NCBI GenBank assembly: GCA_006538405.1
Contig: BJKQ01000001.1
Location: 1,364,001 to 1,428,000 of the forward strand
Direction: 5' to 3'
Origin: Hansfordia pulvinata
Lineage: Eukaryota; Ascomycota; Sordariomycetes; Xylariales
DNA: 64,000 nt
In this document: positions 24,254 to 35,737 of the stretch, in pieces
Layout: the number at the start of each line of letters is the position of its first letter
Numbering within the stretch: the stretch's first letter is position 1
Made by a program: the position numbers and the translations under genes
Notes under the pieces: generated by a model
Database searches by the model: none
The model's input: only the letters and a program-made list of their open reading frames with translations
Told to the model about the DNA's origin: nothing

Positions 24254-26035
24254 CTAATGGACATACCGGAACGCGACGACGGCCTCGCCGCCCCGGCCCG
24301 CCCGCGAGCCCTGGATCCCGCTGACGCTGACCGCGCCCGCGGCCCCGGAGGCCGACGCCTCCCTCTCCTCGGCCTCCTCGAGCGCCTTGTTCAGGCCGCT
24401 GAGGTACCGCTTGATGCCCAGCGCGACGGCCGCGCACACGATGCACGCCCCCGTCATGACGCCGCCGCCAATGTAGTAGCGCGGCTTCTGCCAGTCGGGG
24501 AACATGTAGCTCGTGTAGAAGTGCGCCACGCCCGCGGACATGAAGTTGACAACGGCCATGGCCGCCGCGCGCTTGGCCCGGGGCCGTGGCAGCGAGGCCG
24601 ACAGCCACGACACGCACAGGTTGTAGGGGGCGTAGGTGCCCGAGGTCATGAGGAACATGGAGAAGTAGCGCCCGCCCGTGGAGGGGACGAACATGGCCAG
24701 GAGGTTGCCCAGGATTGCAAAGAGCATCGGGATGGCGATGTGGAAGCCGCGCTCGTGAGTGCGCGCCGCGTGGAAGGAGACGGCCAACGAGCAGAAGAAA
24801 GCGAAGAAGTAAGGTGGCGCAGTCAGCAGCAGAGTGTCGGTGTCGTTGAAGCCCAGCGTGCCGACAATAGACGGGAAGAAGTTGTTGAAGGACCTGTGTC
24901 GATTTGGTGATGCGTCAGTACGGGGGTCTCTCTACTCGCTGCTTGATATCTTGATACCGAAGGGTAGGGGGCACTTCTGGACGTACTGTGACGTGATGAG
25001 GGCCATCTGCATGGCGACAAACATGTATAACTTGGGGTCGATCAAGGCCTGCTTGACGCCCCAGAAGATCGAGTCTGGGTCCTCGTCGACAATGCCGGCG
25101 TTTTCCTTGCGGATGCGCCATTCCTGGTGATGATCTTGAGTCAGAGGTATTTTCCAGCAGGATGATAGGGTGAGAGGAGAGAAAAGAGCGGAAACTCACC
25201 GCCATGAGCTGATGTTCCTGGGTCAGGAAAAGATGCTTGCTCTGCAACGGGTAGTCGGGCAACAGGGGCAGCAGGAGAATAGCGATGACGACAGTCATGG
25301 AACCCTCGATGATGAAGAGCCACTCCCACGCGGCCCGACCGGCAGCCCCCTCCATGCGGCTGGTAATGCCCGCCGCAATCAGGCCCGAGAAGGCGGTGGC
25401 CAGCATGTTGCCGCCGTACAGGATGGCGATGCGTGGCGGCAGCTCGGCGCGGCTGTACCAACAGCTCATGAGAACGAAGACGGCGGGCAGGAAGGGAGCC
25501 TCGACCAGACCCAGGATGAAGCGGACAGCAGCCAGCTCGGAGAAGTTGTGCACGAAGCCTTGACTCATCGACAGGACCCCCCACAGCGACGTGACGAGGC
25601 AGATGTAGTACGAAGGGCGCACCTTGCCGATGATCATGTTGGAGGGCACCTGTGTGATGATGTAGCCGACGTAGAACAGCAGCAGCGCCGTGTTGTACTC
25701 GTTGTTGGTCATGTTGAGCGTCTTGGTGATGCCCACCAGCTTGGCGCTGGCAATGTTGTTGCGGTCTCTGTCATGGGACTCTGGTCAGCAGTCAGGGGGC
25801 GGTTTTGCGAGGCGGCCAGGCTGACTTACAGGATATTGAGCAGGAAGAGGATGAAGACGACGGGCATGAGGGTCAAGTCGAGGCGCCTCGTGAGGCCCCT
25901 CTCGAGGATCCGCAGCTCATTCTCGTCGAGATGCGCAATGCCGTCGGGCAACGGCAGCTCGTCGGGAAGCAGGTTGGGGCGCTTGTCGATCTCCTCGACG
26001 TCGGCCTTGGGCTTTGTGCGGATCGCGTCCGACAT
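24254..26035 (-). CDS. MFS transporter, anion:cation symporter (Dal5-like) family
   Basis: Four exons: 25830-26035, 25200-25767, 24987-25123 and 24254-24893. The introns are 62, 76 and 93 bases and the phases close to 516 aa. Start MSDAIRTKPK is the first Met of the conserved part. The family pattern is clear: RLDLTLMPVVFILFLLNILD in helix 1, NIASAKLVGITKTLNM, LFYVGYIITQVPSNMIIGK, RFILGLVEAPFLPAVFVLMS, CWYSRAELPPRIAILYGGNM, WLFIIEGSMTVVIA, and WLSASLPRPRAKRAAAMAVV in the second half. It should be a 12-helix plasma-membrane carrier. Relatives import allantoate, nicotinate, tartrate or other organic and sugar acids; the substrate here is unknown. It is the first gene of the catabolic block. Confidence 0.9.
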
Positions 26036-27389
26036 GATGGGCAAGTAGGGGCTTGTGGATTGAGTCCTGTAACACAAGACAAAAACCAACCCTCTCTCTC
26101 TCTGTCTTTGGTCGTGTTGCTTGGTGCTGTCTTTTCCATCAAGGGAGGCTCGTTGTATATAGTTGGACGCCGTCCCGTCGGATATCTGCGACTAGCGCCC
26201 GACGGCAAGATCCTGGAGTCGCCTCATGGCTCCAATCCGACCCGACCTGACCTGGCCCTGGCCTGGACTGGCGTGACTCGGCTTGGGCCTGTCTGGTCTG
26301 CTGATCTGGCCTGCGAGTGCTAAGCCCGAAGCCGTGGGACGCGAAGCCAGCAAGCACGGCTAGTTGGCCGCCCTAGCTGGCTCATGGCTTGGCTCTGTAT
26401 GGGCCGGAGAGAAGAGCGAGGCGGCGGCCCTGGTGGGCCTGTGTGGTGATCTTGGCGGTGTACCCCGGATCCCCCGCAATCCGGGGAACGTGCTGATCAG
26501 TGCGGCCCGGGGGCCGTGATCCCAGGGGCAGGGGTTTGCTTCAACTGTGTTTCTGGGTTTATCATCAGCTGAGCTGGACCGCATGCAAATTATGCTATGC
26601 CAAACTTACCTACCCGGGATTGAGCAATCATGTGTGCAAGTCAGGGTCGTATCAGACGGGGTTCGTTGAGAATGGGTAACTGGAATGAGGGAGGACCCAC
26701 ACAAGCCATGGCCGCTGGGGATGTATGATATGATGGAAACTGATTGTGAGGCCCATAGGACATGAGACTGGAAGAAAAACCCGGGCATAGCATATGCATC
26801 CAGGCCGAGCATTGGCGTTGTCAAACGGGAGGGATGCCCGCCTCTCGCACATCATGGCAAGGGAATCGGGAGAAGCGAAGATGGCTGTACGCAACGAGGG
26901 TCAGTAAAGCGAGTTTTGGCACCTGGGCAAGGTGGATAAATCAAGTTTGGCAGTGGACACAAATGTATCGTAGACGGCAGATGAAAGTTTTTGGTCGGCC
27001 CTCAGGAGGACAGCTCCAGTTCGAATGAGGTAAGCACCCCAATATCTCAGTCCATGGTCGCACCTGCCATCTGCAGGTTTACGAATGGCACGGTTTCATC
27101 GATACCTGCATATATCTACGTAGAGATACTTGACGTCAATTTGATCTCTAATGTACCCGGCCCTTAGCAAGTAATGTACACAAGGTATACTGCATGTGGC
27201 TTTGGTGAGCAACAAGCCCCTTAGCGACTCGCAGCAGGACACCTCCTTTCGGACATGGGAAGGTACCTAAGGTAGGTAGGTAGCTTTGGGTATACGTCTA
27301 TTGGCTCAAGCATTGATCTCTACATGATATGCGCATATAACAAAATCACCAGAAAACCACCACACATGAAAATGGGCGCGATCCTCGGC
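26036..27389. other. Intergenic region
   Basis: 1.35 kb holding the promoter of the carrier and the 3' side of the dehydrogenase. CTGACCTGGCC-like repeats occur at about 26240-26300, and TACCTAAGGTAGGTAGGTAG lies at about 27265-27284. No gene is seen. Confidence 0.5.
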
Positions 27390-27407
27390 CTAAGATGACG
27401 AAGAAGA

Positions 27408-27438
<31 letters not shown>

Positions 27439-28588
27439 TCCTCGAAAGCCCTCTTGTTGACCGGCGTCAGCGGCTCCTGGCCCGTGAACTCGCCGCGGGC
27501 GCCGACGACGCGCAGGATGTTCTTCATGGCGCCCAGCTCGAAGTTGACGCGCGTGTCCAACGCTCCGCCGGCGACGTGCGTCGTCATGGTCACCTGGGGC
27601 ATAGCCGCCAGCTCCGGGCTGACCCGGGGCTCGTCGGCGTGGACGTCGAGCCCCGCGGCCGAGATGCGGCCCGACCTCAGGCCCTCGGCCAGCGCCGCCT
27701 CGTCGACGCACTCGCCTCGCGCCGTGTTGACGAGGCGGGCGCCGGGCTTCATGGCGGCGACGGCCTCGGGGCCGATGAGCCCGCGCGTGTGGGCGTTGAG
27801 CGGGGTGTGCAGGCTGACGCAGTCGGCCTCGGCCAGGAGGCTCGGCAGGGTGGGGTGGAAGACGGCGCCCAGCTCGGCCTCGACGTCGGCGGGGGCGCGG
27901 CGCACGTCGTGGTAGTGGATGCGCATGCCCAGCGCGTCCCGGGCCTTGGCGGCCAGGCGGCGGCTGATGTTGCCGAGGCCGACGATGCCCAGGACGTGGC
28001 CCCGCGGGTTGGCGGAGATGGTGGCCAGCAGGCGGTGGGCGGCGGTGAAGGCGTCCGGGTCGCAGGAGCGGGCGGCCAGCTCGGAGCGGGTGAAGTTGCG
28101 GAAGACGGACAGGACCATCCACAGGGCGGCGTCGGACACGGCCTCGTCGCTGGCGCCGGCCCCGTTGGCGTACCAGATGGCCCGGGCGCCCAGCGCGTCC
28201 ACGTCGGCCCAGTTGAAGCCCGCGCCCGCCGAGGCGAAGATGCGCACCGACGCCGGCAGCAGCGAGATGAGCTCGTCGTCCCACTGGCCCATCTCGCCGC
28301 CCGTCTGGAAGTGCGGCCGGTATATCGCCGAGAAGTCGCCATACCTGGGAAAAAGGAGACGGGGGCGCGGGGCAGTTAGCAGGAGCGGCGGTGACGTGAA
28401 GCAAGTAAGGTGAGAGGTAAAACCTAGGACAGAGACACTCACTTCTTGTCCTTCAGGGCCTGGATGAACGACTCGCGGTCCGGCTCCTCGTTGCGGACCA
28501 CGTCGAAGCGCTTGCAGAACTCATTCTGGTAAAAGTCGTGGTTGTACTTGATGGGCTCCCCAATGTGAAGCACTATGGGTTTGGCCAT
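27390..28588 (-). CDS. D-2-hydroxyacid dehydrogenase (D-mandelate/glyoxylate reductase type)
   Basis: Two exons: 28443-28588 and 27390-28344 (98-base intron); 366 aa. The start MAKPIVLHIGEPIKYNHDFY is typical of the fungal D-mandelate dehydrogenase-like branch. The Rossmann loop is VLGIVGLGNISRRLA (GxGxxS/R). The catalytic triad is present as Arg in NTARGECVDE, Glu in DVHADEP and His in MTTHVAGGA. It reduces 2-keto acids to D-2-hydroxyacids with NAD(P)H, or the reverse, in the cytosol. The C-terminus ends in a run of about 11 Ala and 5 Ser encoded by GCC/GCG repeats at 27405-27442, an unusual low-complexity tail. A 2-keto-acid enzyme fits a locus that also encodes a pyruvate-type aldolase. 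Confidence 0.9.
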
Positions 28589-29778
28589 GGTGTGGATGTG
28601 ATGTGATGTGGGCGAGTTGGCCAGGTGCCGGGCAGAGCTGCGCAGGAGAGTCACTTTGCGGGGGGCGGTGCGGACTGCAAGCAGTATCACGGGAAGAGAC
28701 GAGTACCAGTTAAGTTGGATGAGCTGGCGGGATGTGTAAGTCTGTAGATCTGTCTGGTCGTTGGTCGGAGAGTTTTCTTGCGAGTCGATCTTGGTCTTCC
28801 TGGCTGAATTCTATCTCTTTTTTTTTTTTTTAATTCTCTTCTTCTGGTCTTGCCTGCTCGTTGCTCACTCCCGCCGGTGCCCCTCAGCTTCCCCCAACGG
28901 CGGCGCGTTTGTGTCGGCCAACCAGCCAGCCCCGAGTCGGCGCGCTGCTCCCTCGCGCCGCGTGGAAGGCCGGGTGGTGGTGGGCCCCGAATTTACAGGG
29001 CATTGTGGACCCGACGTGGCTGTTCGGCAGCTTCCCGGCCCAGTCGTGCCAGTGCGGGGGAGGAGTTGGGGTTGTGGTTGCGGTTGCACGAGGTGGGGGG
29101 AAGCGTTGGTGGAGATGGCCATCGGCCTTCTCGCCGACTGGTGATTGCGCTGGCTCAGGTTGCTCTTGCTGGCCGTCTTATCCACCTAGGGATGTAATGG
29201 ACATCCTGGATAAGGCCGTGGGTACACGGGTACTTCCAATGTACTGGACGCGGGGGGTTTTGGGGTACGAGGGGACTGGAGTGCGGGGGTTGCAGATCCA
29301 CCTCCACCGAACCACAGCAGATGCTCACTATCAGTGATGCGGGGATGGGGGCTGGTAGGTACAGGTAGCGAGGATTCACGCGCCGTCTGTCGAAAAGAGA
29401 GGTAGGTACCTTCTAAGGGATTGGATAATACAACCAATTAAAGGTACTATGAATCTAGAGATGTGATCGATGCTCAAGACATAGTATTTACTCAAAGCAC
29501 AGGCCGAAGGGCTACATACATGTAGGCCCATACACCGTCCGAGAGCACTGGATCACAAGCACCGTCTTTGAGGCTGTACCCGTAGAATACATACGAATGG
29601 CTGCATTCAGAACGGAATGATAGGGGCATTCTCAACAACGAAGCAGCATTGACATGAAATATCACAACGCACCAAATGCGAGGAATCACGTATTGCCCTC
29701 TCAGCGTAGTCCAGCCTCGTCAGCACAGCGCCACAGCCCCCCCAACCCAATGGATACCTTACATGGATACAATCATCC
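28589..29778. other. Intergenic region
   Basis: 1.19 kb containing the dehydrogenase promoter and the 3' side of the next minus-strand gene. A T-rich tract lies at about 28817-28832. No gene or RNA is recognised. Confidence 0.5.
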
Positions 29779-31300
29779 TCAGGAGAAGCCCTGGACGTCC
29801 CTGGCGCGGTACCCGCGCTCGAGCAGGGCGCACTCGTCGTCGGTCAGGCGGACGGCCAGGGCGCCCACCGTCTCGGCGACGCGCGCGGCGCTGTTGAGCC
29901 CGACGATGGGCCAGCAGCCCTGCCGCAGCACCCACGCCGTCGCGACCTGCGCCATCGGGATCCCGCCGCGGGCCCGCGCCACCGCCTCCACCGCGTCCAC
30001 AATCTCCAGGTTCGCCTCGGCGTTCCACCGCTTGGCCTTGACGTCCTGCTCCGCCCTGTTGCTGCTGCTGCTGCTGCTGCCGCCGCCGCCGCCGCCGCTG
30101 CTGCCGCTTCCGACCTCTTCTTTCTTCCCATCATCCTCCGCCGTCCCGTCTCCCGTCTTGTCGTCCGTCGTCGTCGTCGTCGTCGTCTTCGCCCTCGGTC
30201 TGGCCAGCAGGCCCCTCGCCAGCGGGCTCCAGGGTATCACCCCGACCCCCTCGGCCCGGCACAGCGGCAGCATCTCGCGCTCCTCCTCGCGGTACAGCAG
30301 GTTGTGGAAGGGCTGCATCGACACGAACTCGGTCCAGCCCCGCAGCCGCGCCGTGTACTGCAGCCGCGCAAACTCCCACGCCCGCATGCTCGACGCCCCC
30401 AAGTACCGCACCCGCCCGCTGCGCACCACGTCGTCCAGCGCCCGCATGATCTCCTCCGGCTCCGTCTCCCGGTCCAGCCGGTGGATCTGCAGGACGTCTG
30501 TTTTTTTTGTTTTTTTTTGCCTCTCTTTAGTTGTTTGTCCACAAACGAAAAGGGGGGGGGGTTCTTCCAGTAATGGGGAAAAGAAGAAGAAAAGAAAGCA
30601 AAGGTAAGAAAACAGGGGCAAGGGGCAATCACCTATGTAGTCAGTCTGCAGACGCTCGAGCGACCGCTCCACCGCGTCGAATATGTGCTTCCGGCTGAGC
30701 CCCATCTGGTTGACCAGCGGCCCGTCGTTGACCGCCGCCGGCCGCGACTCGTCCTCCATCACCGGGTAGTACACCTTGGACAGGATCACCACCTTGCTGC
30801 GCGGGATCCCGAACCTCTTCAGCGCCTTGCCTACGATGACCTCGGACGCCCCGTTCGAGTACGTGTTCGCCGTGTCCTAGAACGTAGAGGGGTGTTGTGT
30901 TTCGTCAGCCTTTTTTCTTTTCTTTTTTTCGTCTTCTTTTCCGTCCCTTTTTCTCCCACTCTCGTAAGACGTGATTGTGTGCGCGGGTATGTGCATCACT
31001 CACCCACGTGTTGATGCCGTGGTCGTACGCCGTCTTGATAATCTCCAGGCTCTCCTCCTCGTCCATCACCCACGGCGACCCCTCCCACTTGCTCGACCCG
31101 TAGCTCATGCATCCCAAGATGATCTTGGACACCTTGAGCCCGCTCTTGCCCAGGCTGTGCCGCGCGCGCGCTGTGTCAGTCTTCTTCTTCTCTTTTTTTC
31201 CTGCCTTTTCTTGCTGGGGACGCAAGCCTGGCCACTACAGGGCTTTTGGTGTCGGGGGGGCGGAGGGGCTGGCTGCCGCTGCTCACCGGACGTATTCCAT
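29779..31300 (-). CDS. Aldo-keto reductase with low-complexity insert
   Basis: Four exons: 31287-31300 (14 bases), 31004-31154, 30633-30876 and 29779-30497; phases close to 375 aa. The start MEYVRLGKSGLKVSKIILGC is completed across the first splice. The catalytic tetrad is visible: Asp and Tyr in DTANTYSNGASE, Lys in VVILSKVYYP and His in DVLQIHR. PWSPLARGLLA and the NADP-loop-like GLNSAARVAE follow, the latter near the C-terminus. The family reduces aldehydes and ketones with NADPH; close relatives include fungal AKR9-type reductases. Between ARGLLARP and DVKAKRW lies an insert of roughly 45 residues (Thr run, then acidic, then GGGGGG and SSSSSS). It falls in the variable loop before the cofactor-binding C-terminus. 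The substrate is not predictable. Confidence 0.9.
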
Positions 31301-32166
31301 CTTCTGGGACATTTTTCCTCCGCCCTGGTTTCGATTCAGGTATGCTCGAGTTTGCGTAAATTTAGTTCGACCCTGCGCACGCTGCTGCTGATGACGCCGG
31401 GGCTGCTGTTGACATGTATGTAGGTACGGTAGGTATGTGTGTACCTGGTTGGTGAGGAAACCAGCCTACATGTACTCTCCGCTCACCCCGCCTTGGGAAC
31501 GAAAGATGACAGCAAAACCCCGCGCGGTGGTTCAGTTGTAAAGAGAGAGAGAGAGAGAGAGGGCGGACGCAAAAGTCACGTGGTGTCGCAATGCGGCTGC
31601 CCGTCCCGTTCCCAACGCTCGAAGCCTGCCTGCCTGCCTTTTGGCGCCGAGCATCAAAAAAACCGAAAGCCCGGCAAGAAGTCCGGGTGGTGAGCGGGCC
31701 GGCGCAGTGATTGGCCCGTTGTGGACAGAAATTACCCCTTTCGGGATCCCCGCCACCGCCGGACAGCCGGGGCAGATTCATTGATTGCGGCTGCTATCGG
31801 AGACATGCCCATCGGGGCGGCACCGTCGAGTTGATCTTGCTCGTCGCACCCCTCCGCCGGCCCGGTTCAGTGCCATTCGGAGCTCGGCGCGCTCAAACCT
31901 CGGCGCCCAGGCCTCAGGCGCTTGCGACCCCGAGGCTGTTTACATCACTTGCGAGACACGTAGGTAGGCAGTGAAGAAATTCAGGGCACAAGTCTTCTTT
32001 CTGTCTCATCATCGATGCTTCGTCAGAACCCAACTTGTCATTGTACCCCATTCAAACGATTCAACGCCGGCTTGCTCCACAACATTCCTGTCCCAGGTTT
32101 CATACACTCTACAGCGCCTCTCCCAACACGTCCTGCCGATCTATTCTTCCATGTGCACACGAAACA
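31301..32166. promoter_or_regulatory. Divergent promoter region between AKR and SDR genes
   Basis: 866 bases separate two head-to-head starts, so both promoters lie here. It includes a GA repeat (about 31541-31560), TACATGTA/TAGGTA words at about 31420-31475 and CT-rich DNA before the plus-strand start. Any shared operator is unknown; a CGG-type site for the neighbouring Zn2Cys6 protein would be expected but was not identified. Confidence 0.5.
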
Positions 32167-33159
32167 ATGGCTGCCCGTGAACAACATGTCCTCATCACCG
32201 GCGGTGCCGGCTTCATCGGCCAGCGGCTGGCAACAGCGCTCGTCGCCGCTTCGCCCGCGACGCGGCTGACCATCACCGATGTCGTGGAGCCGTCCATCCC
32301 AGACTCCGTCCCCAGCGACGCCCGCGCCCGCATCACAACCGTCAAAAGCGACTTGACCTCCTCTTCAGCCGTCGAAACCCTTCTCTCCCCCGCCACGCCC
32401 TTCACCTCCGTCTACCTTCTGCATGGCCTCATGTCCGGCGGCGCCGAGGCCAACCTGGAACTCGGCTGGCGCGTCAATTTCGACAGCCACCAACTCATCA
32501 TTGACCACCTGCGCCGCCACCGCCCGGGCACCGTCACCGTCTTCCCCAGCAGTCTGGCCGTCTACGGCCCTTCGACGCCGGGTGACGTCAACAGCGAGAC
32601 CACATGCCCGCTGCCGCAATCGAGCTACGGCGCGCAGAAGCTCATGATCGAGACGCTGCTCAGCGACATGTCGCGGCGCGGCCTGCTGGACGGCCGCGTC
32701 GTACGCCTGCCCACCGTCATTGTTCGTCCTGGGGCTCCGTCCGCCGCTGCCAGCTCCTTCGCCAGCGGTATCGTCCGCGAACCGCTACACGGCCAGCAGA
32801 GCGTGCTGCCTGTCTCGCGGGACTTGGAGATGTGGGTCTGCAGCCCGGAGACTGTAGTGCGCAACCTCGTGCTTGTCAAGGACGTCCCTGCAGCTGCCTT
32901 CAAGGGCAACCGGGTCGTCAACTTGCCGGGCATTACCGTCACCGTCGGCGAGATCTTGAAGGCTCTCGAAGCCGTGGATGCCGGGGCTCTGCGCCTCGTG
33001 AAAGAGGCTCGCGACCCAAAGATCGAGGCCATTGTCGGCAGCTGGCCTGCTCGCTTCCAGACTGCCAAGGCTAGCAGTTTAGGTCTGCAGGACGACCACG
33101 GCCTGGTGGAGACGGTGCAGACCTTTGCGACGAGCGTCCGGTCGGGGGCCAAACTATAG
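32167..33159 (+). CDS. NAD-dependent epimerase/dehydratase, D-erythronate dehydrogenase-like
   Basis: Single exon, 330 aa. The chosen start (MAAREQHVLITGGAGFIGQR) places the Rossmann GGAGFIG motif near the N-terminus; the longer frame upstream is leader-like. Extended-SDR features are present: SSLAVYGPS with the active-site Ser region, then the YxxxK motif in SSYGAQKLMIE, and RLPTVIVRPGAPSAAASSF. The last motif is characteristic of the DenD-like subgroup. Characterised bacterial DenD oxidises D-erythronate to its 2-keto acid in tetronate catabolism. Whether the fungal enzyme shares that substrate is inference. It is divergent from the aldo-keto reductase, and its stop is only 52 bases from the stop of the convergent regulator gene. 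Confidence 0.88.
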   Translation: MAAREQHVLITGGAGFIGQRLATALVAASPATRLTITDVVEPSIPDSVPSDARARITTVKSDLTSSSAVETLLSPATPFTSVYLLHGLMSGGAEANLELGWRVNFDSHQLIIDHLRRHRPGTVTVFPSSLAVYGPSTPGDVNSETTCPLPQSSYGAQKLMIETLLSDMSRRGLLDGRVVRLPTVIVRPGAPSAAASSFASGIVREPLHGQQSVLPVSRDLEMWVCSPETVVRNLVLVKDVPAAAFKGNRVVNLPGITVTVGEILKALEAVDAGALRLVKEARDPKIEAIVGSWPARFQTAKASSLGLQDDHGLVETVQTFATSVRSGAKL

Positions 33160-33211
33160 CGTAGACCTGCCCCGTTACACACACAGACACCAAATACATA
33201 ATTCCACCTTA

Positions 33212-35737
33212 TCAAGACAGAAAAGTCGGGCTCAAGTCGTTGCTGTCAAACGGTGTCGGAACGCTGCTCAACGACATAAGCTGCGTTGCCCCCATGCTCA
33301 TGTTGTAGTCGTGCAGGAAATTGGGGTTCAGCGTGAATGAACCGTCGTCGCCAAAGCTCATGCCGTTCATGTCGCCAAAGCCGTTGCCAAGGTCAAATGG
33401 CTGCAGACTGTTGTCCTGGGGCACCTGCGACGCTGAAGCTGTGCTGATAGTCGACAGCTGTTGGACAATCTTCTCCAGGCCGTTGGCCATCAGGTTCGCC
33501 AAGTGCCATTTGCCCACGGACGAAGCGCGGTAGATCTCGACCAGCCTCGAGCACATCTCGATGACCACGTTCTTGTCGATAAGATCTTCTCCGTATATAG
33601 TGGCCAGTTGCGCCAGGAATACGCATGCAAAGCCGGTCATCGAGTGCAGATATGAAGGCATCCCAATGACGGCATGCTGGAGGTCCACGTCCGAGATCAG
33701 CAGGTTGACGATTGACGTCGCCGCGGTGATCGCTTGGTGCGCGCAATCCATAAAATACGACGGGATGGTCCCGTTTCTTAGACCGCGGAACACGTGTGAG
33801 TAGAGTTGTAGCTTGGCAAAGTGGAAGTGCGTGAGCACACCTTTCCGTGGGAACGTTCGGATGATGTCGTGGTACTCTGCGAAGGGGGGTCAATCACAAA
33901 TCTTGGAACTGCGTAGCACGAGATGCTCTGCGTATTTACTCACCAACAAGCTGCGTCGACCACTGCCCGACCCACTGGTCGAGTTGGCGGGCAAAGCTGG
34001 CGATCTGCATCAGATACACCTGCGGGACCTGATCGCCCGTGTCCGGTCCAAAGAGGTCGCGGATGCTATGCATGATGTTCAAAAGGGCCACCTGACTGGC
34101 TAATCTCTTGTCTTCGTCCGTCGCGATGGGCAGCTGGATGAATGTCTCCCAGCCCTGAATGGCGGCATCTTCACGGATCACGGATTGCCTGGCGAACAGG
34201 GTGCTCAGATGCTGGTCGCAAATGTACAAAGTATACCTATCGACTTTTGTTAGCTGGAATGCAGGAACATGGCATCCGGTGCCCTGCATATTGTCATCCG
34301 CAGGCAATGGGCTTCCTAGCTTACCAGATGCGCACGTAGTCAGCAGCCTCCTCGCTGTGGTCATTGATAGCGCGACGGTATTGGCCCACGAGGTTGAACT
34401 CGGCCGCGCGTCGGATGGCGTGACCGGAAAGCATCCAGCTCAGGTCGCTCAGCCAGTAGGACGCTATGCACATTGCCCGGAGATAATCGCGGTCAATGTT
34501 TCTGCTGAAGATGGACGCTGAGAAGACCCTCTTGAACTCTTTGCTGCACACGCTGTAGAGACCATTGCTGTGCGAGTCGTGAAGCGCCGCAACGGTCAGC
34601 ACGCTCACGGTGAGGATCTTGCTGCTGCGTCGCAGCAGGTCCAGTGTCTTGTAGCGGCCACCAACGCCGTAGATGAAGGGGTCGAGCTGGTCCATATACA
34701 AGCGGTAGAGGCGCTCTGCATCACCGATCGACATGGCGCCCTTAGCAATGAAGTCGTCAATGGTGGAGTGCGGTCCGTGCTGGCCCGGGTCGGCCCCTTG
34801 TGTGTCGGGAGAGCGCAAGGCGCTGAGCTTTGTGAGGTGGTACACCGACTGGATGGGCACGTTGGGGAGGTCGTTGTCGTTTGCGGGCGACATCCTGGGC
34901 GAATTGTCGCACGAAGGGCCAACCTCGTCTTCGATGCGTGGTGGTTCCTCGGAAACTGGCGTGTGAAGGGCGTCTTTGGCGCTTTGCAGAGTCCCCATGG
35001 CGGGGAGGTTGAGCGCCTTGAGGATGCTCTGAACACCGGAGTGCAACATCTCGATATCCCGCGTCATGGCCTCGCTGGATCTGCGGTCGTGTCAGCTTGT
35101 CACGTCCCTACTCGCGAATTGGTGCTCTGTATCAAGAGGTAGATGGCATACTGTGACCGCTCGCTGATCAGGGTCTGCAGACTCTTGTTCAGCACGCAGC
35201 CGAGTCCTTTCTCGATGCATCGCCTACAAGGCGGGCCGCTGTCGTCCATGATACATTTGATCTGCCGGTTTTCAAGTCAGCATCCCGGGGGACAAGATCG
35301 CAGATGTGTGTGACGCGCAGAATAGGGGCATACCTTGTGTTTCCGGCAGGCCGCGCAGGCCTTGACTTTGCGCGAGATCATGGGCACGTGGGACTGGCCA
35401 GCAGCCTCGCCAGTTGCGCGGGCTTCGGCGTCACCCCCAGAGGCGCTCGCGGAGCTCGAGTTGTTGTTGTTGTGCGTGCCATTGTGTTGCTGGCTGGACT
35501 CGCCAGCGAAGGCGGTGCTCGACGATTGCCTCTACAAGCGAGGAAAGAAACGCTGGGGTCAGCATTGGCACACCAAAAGAAACGTGGGAATTTTGTCTTG
35601 GCTTGCACACGCCGCCCTCCCCACGGCCCCCATCTTTTCTCCGGCAGTGCCGCCTCGGTGTGGACCTGACTTACACGCTTCCTCTCCGGAGAGTCGGCCC
35701 CCGTGTGGTCCTCTTCCCAGCTACGCTTTGGAGTCAT
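33212..35737 (-). CDS. Zn(II)2Cys6 fungal transcription factor
   Basis: Six exons: 35675-35737, 35334-35531, 35152-35261, 34325-35080, 33944-34236 and 33212-33876. All phases close to give 694 aa. The N-terminus MTPKRSWEED is followed by a Ser/Asn-rich stretch and the zinc cluster KVKACAACRKHKIKC, then CRRCIEKGLGC. An intron splits the cluster between RKHK and IKC, so the motif is invisible in any one frame. A linker (LQTLISERSQ), then a fungal-specific regulatory domain follow, with LYRLYMDQLDPFIYGVG, LTVAALHD, CIASYWLSDLSWMLSGHAIR and AAEFNL. The C-terminus is Gln/Asn-rich. It is expected to be a nuclear, inducer-responsive regulator of neighbouring catabolic genes, sitting in the middle of the block. 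Confidence 0.93.

Noticed and set aside
27576..28379. Plus-strand 267-codon frame opposite the hydroxyacid dehydrogenase
   Set aside because: Antisense shadow; Gly/Val/Ala-rich with no domain, while the other strand carries all catalytic residues.
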